Shown piece after piece: positions 8,651-11,155 of a stretch of 11,155 nt of DNA. A program made the position numbers and the translations under genes. Below the pieces are notes generated by a model, which saw only the letters and a list, made by a program, of their open reading frames with translations, was not told the DNA's origin and ran no database searches. This DNA is from Saccoglossus kowalevskii (Eukaryota > Hemichordata > Enteropneusta > Harrimaniidae), in NCBI RefSeq assembly GCF_000003605.2, contig NW_003145294.1, forward strand, positions 63,852-75,006. The letters run 5' to 3'. The number at the start of each line of letters is the position of its first letter. Position 1 is the first letter of the stretch.

Positions 8651-9024
8651 AATTGATCTGAGAGAAATGATCCAACCGACTGTGAAATTAAGGGTTCAGA
8701 ATGCCAAGATGACCTAACCTATTCTTTTGCAGGATACATAATCCACTGGGATTCTTTTTCAGTTCTAAGAAAATGTTCATTGCTATCAGGGGTATAGTAA
8801 ATTTTAGAAGATAACACTAGATTGGCAGTGGAATTGTAGATGAGGTCGGACAGGCCTATAGGGAGTAATATGTTCAATGTAAGTTCCATGGTTGCAGGCT
8901 TTTGTCTTTCGTGTATAATGTGAAAGTAGGCTATGAGTAAATCCCTAGTACCTCATTTAACTAGGTAGATATTTATCTATCACCTTATGCTGTGATATTT
9001 ACAGTCGCATAAAACTGTCACAAT

Positions 9025-9061
9025 TGTGTGTTTGTGTGTGTGTGTGTGTGGGGGGGGGGGG
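9025..9061 (+). repeat. (TG)n microsatellite ending in G12
   Basis: A TG repeat interrupted once by TTT (9031-9033) continues as about nine units to 9050 and passes directly into a run of twelve G (9050-9061). (GT)n is a common animal microsatellite and can form Z-DNA. The run lengths are likely polymorphic or subject to read error. Confidence 0.9.
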
Positions 9062-9243
9062 TGTTTATATCATCGTCAATTGAAATTGTGGAGGTTGTAA
9101 ACCAACAGTAGTTTAATTTAATTCCAGTAACATACTTAATTCTATGAACTGGTATTAATAGTTGATAGACAGAGGGTGAGAAAAAAGATGACTAGATGAC
9201 TGTACTGGCACACAATACATTATGTTAGCTGTTAGAGTTACAA

Positions 9244-9259
9244 CTGTCAAACTTGACAG
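9244..9259. repeat. Inverted repeat CTGTCAA-AC-TTGACAG
   Basis: Perfect 7-bp arms flank a 2-bp spacer. Each arm holds TGACAG, the core bound by TALE homeodomain factors (MEIS, PREP, TGIF), so this could be a back-to-back dimer site. A tandem GCAATACC pair follows at 9273-9288. Confidence 0.6.
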
Positions 9260-9272
9260 GTCTCGTCTATAT

Positions 9273-9288
9273 GCAATACCGCAATACC
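9273..9288 (+). repeat. (GCAATACC)2 tandem repeat
   Basis: Two exact head-to-tail 8-bp units, with a partial echo (AATACCGG) at about 9307-9314. Short, with no known role. Confidence 0.7.
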
Positions 9289-9326
9289 GTAAAACTGTAA
9301 AAAAATAATACCGGCTTTTTAGATTG

Positions 9327-9332
9327 TTTATT
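9327..9332 (-). terminator. Candidate poly(A) signal AATAAA
   Basis: On the minus strand AATAAA lies about 150 nt past the TGA of the candidate last exon (9478-9480). It is followed after roughly 20 nt by a T-rich stretch (complement of 9299-9309) that would suit a U-rich downstream element. The order stop, short 3' UTR, AATAAA, U-rich element is that of an animal gene end. AATAAA is common in AT-rich DNA, so weight comes only from its position. Confidence 0.3.
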
Positions 9333-9477
9333 CTGAATGTTGTTTTGCATGCTAAACACTTACAGACTGCTATCTACAAACATATAACTTCAAAATTGAG
9401 AAGTATAAATTGGTGATACAAAGTGTGATGTTTACATATATAAAGAAGCTCTGACAACTCAATTCCATACTTAATAT

Positions 9478-9744
9478 TCACCCATAGAGTTTGATGTTTA
9501 GTCTCATAACAACGATTTGTAATTCCGATAGACATAAATGGCCATTTGCAGGATCTGCACAGCCAATAATACATAGGAGCAAGTTTCGCTGCAGCTGTAA
9601 GTTTGTCCTGAAAGTAACCAATGGCAATAGTGAAGGATATTTCTGTTTCCATGGCAAAATTAATCGATTATCTTGCCTTAAGGGCTGTTCAACAAATTTC
9701 AGAAGAATCCTTCCACAACTATTCCAGTTACCCTGCTGTCCCTG
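9478..9744 (-). CDS. Candidate 3'-terminal exon, unknown protein
   Basis: This minus-strand frame is open for 88 codons from an acceptor-like ATCTTTTATCATGACAG (ending at 9745) to TGA at 9480-9478. It has no ATG start, as expected for an internal or last exon. GC is higher than in the flanks. The product would begin with a short Gln/Gly-rich run (alternative CAG acceptors at 9742, 9736 and 9733 would trim it). A Leu/Ile/Val-rich second half follows, including RNLLLCIIG and LSELQIVVMRL, which would suit amphipathic helices of a HEAT/ARM-like solenoid. No family is recognised. A second minus frame with an ATG (9374-9652, 92 codons) and a plus-strand frame (9491-9796, 101 codons) overlap it. I prefer this frame because it looks most protein-like and because a poly(A) signal follows. 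TGG|GTGAAT at its end could instead be a splice donor. Chance frames of this size are expected in this window. Confidence 0.3.
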   Translation of the reverse strand, partial: QGQQGNWNSCGRILLKFVEQPLRQDNRLILPWKQKYPSLLPLVTFRTNLQLQRNLLLCIIGCADPANGHLCLSELQIVVMRLNIKLYG

Positions 9745-9752
9745 CTGTCATG

Positions 9753-9913
9753 ATAAAAGATTTACGCTGATGATTAATAAAACAAATTATGCATAAGCCT
9801 TGTGTCTGGGGTACTTTTCACCATAATGTTAACAAACAACATGTTTCTGTTCAGATTATTTATGTATATCGGCACTGCTATGACCGATTGTAAAGTCATC
9901 AAAGATACATGAC
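9753..9913. other. Possible short intron, minus strand
   Basis: Between the two downstream candidate exons there is no other coding signal. If they belong together this would be most of a roughly 170-nt intron ending in ATCTTTTATCATGACAG on the minus strand. Its proposed donor, AAG|GTCATG at 9914/9913, is non-ideal. Confidence 0.15.
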
Positions 9914-10043
9914 CTTCTCAAATTTATTCAAGTACATTATTTGGAGTGGAAATCGCTTCGGCTTTGCATTTAGTTGTGTGTACGAATTGCATTCTTTACA
10001 TTTTGAATTATGCTGACGCACATGGATGCACACAAATATGATT
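9914..10043 (-). CDS. Weak candidate internal exon, unknown protein
   Basis: 130 nt on the minus strand are open for 43 codons after one leading base. The acceptor-like end is ATTAATAACAG (ending 10044) with a CTAAC branch-like word about 20 nt upstream but little pyrimidine tract. The donor would be AAG|GTCATG, which is poor at intron positions +3 and +5. Its phases fit: it accepts the two trailing bases of the exon at 10985-11111 and ends on a codon boundary, as the last exon needs. The product would be basic, with a C-K-E-C pair. It is listed because of the phase fit; either splice site taken alone would not justify it. Confidence 0.15.
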
Positions 10044-10277
10044 CTGTTATTAATGTGTTTTAGTTAGATAGTATCCGTAATTCGCGCATATACAGGGCAA
10101 TGCATAATTTGCATAAATCTCCAGGACCCCAATGAAGAAATTATCTCAGACTAGTTCGTAGTAGTGTATTCCAAGATCTGCCACTTAAACGGAAAAAAAT
10201 TAGAATGATTGCACAGGGTAACATTGGGATTAAATAACTTTGCTTTGTTTTTACGAAAAAGTAAGTTCAATTTATGT

Positions 10278-10291
10278 TAACTAGAGGGCAT
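10278..10291 (+). promoter_or_regulatory. CTCF-like motif, plus orientation
   Basis: Reads TAACTAGAGGGCAT and agrees with CCASYAGRKGGCRS across the central ACTAGAGGGCA, missing only the first two positions and (S) the last. I therefore count 11 to 12 of 14. It shares the exact 11-mer TAGAGGGCATC with the site at 3816, in the same orientation and 6.46 kb away. Confidence 0.3.
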
Positions 10292-10543
10292 CTTATAAAT
10301 ATAATATTGCCTGTTTTAATAATTTACACTGTTCCTTAGTGTAGTAAGGGATCATTGCTAACCATTCGTCTGACTATAATTGTTAAGCAATTGCCACAGT
10401 TTTGATTTGATCGGAATGTAATTGGGTCAAAAAACTAAAATGTGCCATCAGGGTTCCAGTTGTTCTACTTGCTGTATGTTCTGTCATTGGCATGACAAAA
10501 AATAAAGAGGACTTTAGCTTTTACTGATTAATCAAGTGTCATA

Positions 10544-10559
10544 TAGTCTGTACAGACTA
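10544..10559. repeat. Perfect 16-bp palindrome
   Basis: TAGTCTGTACAGACTA equals its reverse complement. It contains the inverted words GTCTG and CAGAC, which are SMAD-type half-sites. Whether it is bound or is a chance palindrome cannot be told here. Confidence 0.7.
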
Positions 10560-10984
10560 AACTAAATGATTTGTAATTATTAATGTATTATTTGTCATGT
10601 CATGCCTACGCCACACCATTTGATGTTTTTACTAATTTAACAATGTACATAATGTCTTAAGTCATACGTTTTGTGTCATATAAATAAATCTGCTTTTTAC
10701 AATGTAGACATTCTTTGGATAAGTTAAAAGTTTACACAGCGTTCACCAACTATTTCATCGGCCTTCTAAGGATAAAACAGTCGTGTGTAGACTATATATT
10801 ATTCTGTTGTGGACAAAATAGTTTACATTGTTATGCGTCAGTTTCAAGTGCTATTACTCTGTATTATTATACATCTGTCACGGTAACGCCATAAGTTACA
10901 ATGTGCCGTAATTTCGCAGTATTTTACTAGGTATTTTCATTCTACCATATTAGAAAATGTGAATTTCAAATATGGAATGATTAC

Positions 10985-11111
10985 CTGCGTAAACGTCCTT
11001 CAATAATAAAAACAAACATGGCTGCCAGCAGGGTTTGACCGGACTCCACACAAAGAAGTTCGCTGATTCTGTTATAAACTTTTTGGATTTCGGCATTGCT
11101 ATGATGTATTC
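10985..11111 (-). CDS. Candidate internal exon, unknown protein
   Basis: This 127-nt minus-strand block is the best-spliced-looking exon in the window. A clean pyrimidine-rich acceptor, ATCTTTTCCTTCCAG, ends at 11112, and the donor GCAG|GTAATC is at 10985/10984. GC is well above the flanks. The preferred frame has two leading bases, 41 codons and two trailing bases. The product is a likely helical segment, with EIQKVYNRISELL followed by ESGQTLLAAMFVFIIEGRLR, a hydrophobic stretch of the kind seen in helical-repeat proteins. A second frame is also open (42 codons, Phe/Pro/Lys-rich) but looks less natural. 127 nt is a typical animal internal exon size. I do not recognise the family. The upstream exon would lie beyond the window. 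Confidence 0.35.
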
Positions 11112-11155
11112 CTGGAAGGAAAAGATGTATAGAAATAAGGTTATTACGAGTATAC
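11112..11155 (-). other. Partial intron with acceptor tract
   Basis: The last 44 bases, read on the minus strand, end in a pyrimidine-rich run and CCAG directly before the candidate exon. They contain nothing else and are cut by the window edge. Confidence 0.3.

Larger units (their letters stand above)
7624..9243. other. Non-coding stretch with low-complexity tracts
   Basis: No supported gene. The 64-codon minus-strand ATG frame at 7624-7818 has no domain and no clear splice context. Splice-acceptor-like tracts occur on the minus strand at 8230-8240 and on the plus strand ending at 8732, but the frames behind them close within about 25 codons. It contains a CACGTG E-box at 8483-8488 and the two G-rich tracts listed separately. 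Confidence 0.55.
10044..10984. other. Non-coding, possible intron on minus strand
   Basis: No supported gene. It contains a ninth exact octamer (10107-10114, again with the TAATTTGCAT extension at 10105), the third CTCF-like match (10278) and a 16-bp palindrome (10544). On the minus strand an open frame of about 31 codons near 10385-10480 follows a fair pyrimidine tract but has no usable donor, so I left it out. If the flanking candidate exons are real, this is a 0.94-kb intron. Confidence 0.35.

Noticed and set aside
8706-8795. Plus-strand acceptor CTATTCTTTTGCAG with a CTAAC branch-like word
   Set aside because: The signal is good but the three frames behind it close within about 26 codons and donor options (GTATAG, GTAAAT) are mediocre; a chance acceptor is likelier.
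9491-9796. 101-codon plus-strand ATG frame, Cys-rich near the end
   Set aside because: It is antisense to the preferred minus-strand terminal exon. The Cys pairs come from the CCCTGCTGTC duplication at 9731-9750, and no zinc-finger spacing is met.
10385-10480. Open minus-strand frame of about 31 codons after a pyrimidine tract
   Set aside because: The only donor at a suitable place is ACT|GTGGCA, far from consensus, and the best acceptor gives the wrong phase for the neighbouring exon.
11015-11026. YY1-like AACATGGCTGCC with ATG in good context on the plus strand
   Set aside because: The plus frame stops after six codons, and the word lies inside the better supported minus-strand candidate exon, so it is probably coincidence.
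1-11155. CRISPR array, rRNA, tRNA, long terminal repeats or reverse-transcriptase frames
   Set aside because: I looked for regularly spaced repeats, conserved RNA cores and long frames on both strands and found none.

Overview
The window looks like nuclear DNA of an animal, most likely an AT-rich invertebrate. It is about two-thirds A+T. It has no protein-length open frame on either strand, no ribosome-binding-site or operon pattern, and no rRNA, tRNA or CRISPR signature. It does have eukaryotic-style splice signals, a poly(A) signal, a (GT)n microsatellite and short mobile-element-like structure. I cannot name the taxon from sequence alone. I recognise no gene, and most of the window is non-coding.

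Layout. 1-913 is non-coding and holds a CTCF-like match and a short (AATCAC)3 repeat. 914-1054 is a CpG-rich pocket, open in several frames on both strands, with a D-x-N-G-D-G motif in one; coding status is unresolved. 1055-4650 is unremarkable non-coding DNA with three short microsatellites, a CRE pair, a DR1 nuclear-receptor-type site and a second CTCF-like match. 4654-7152 is a very AT-rich block carrying eight exact copies of the POU octamer ATTTGCAT/ATGCAAAT. This is the strongest statistical signal in the window. 7176-7357 is a second CpG-rich pocket with a hairpin and overlapping open frames. It runs into a 280-bp stretch (7344-7623) with inverted AAACCGGT ends and repeated GATCAGAT words, which resembles a small non-autonomous DNA transposon. 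7624-9300 is non-coding, with a C7G11 tract and a (GT)n-G12 tract.

The right end, 9300-11111 on the minus strand, may be the 3' part of a protein-coding gene. It has a well-spliced-looking 127-nt exon (10985-11111), a weaker 130-nt candidate (9914-10043), and an 88-codon frame ending in TGA (9478-9744). The last is followed by AATAAA about 150 nt further on and then a T-rich stretch. Splice phases across the three are mutually compatible. I do not recognise the protein, and such short frames arise by chance in DNA like this, so the gene is a hypothesis.

If the regulatory reading is right, the octamer block would be a homotypic POU-factor enhancer lying between two same-orientation CTCF-like motifs (3816 and 10278). 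I did not find a convincing new enzyme, defence or mobile system.
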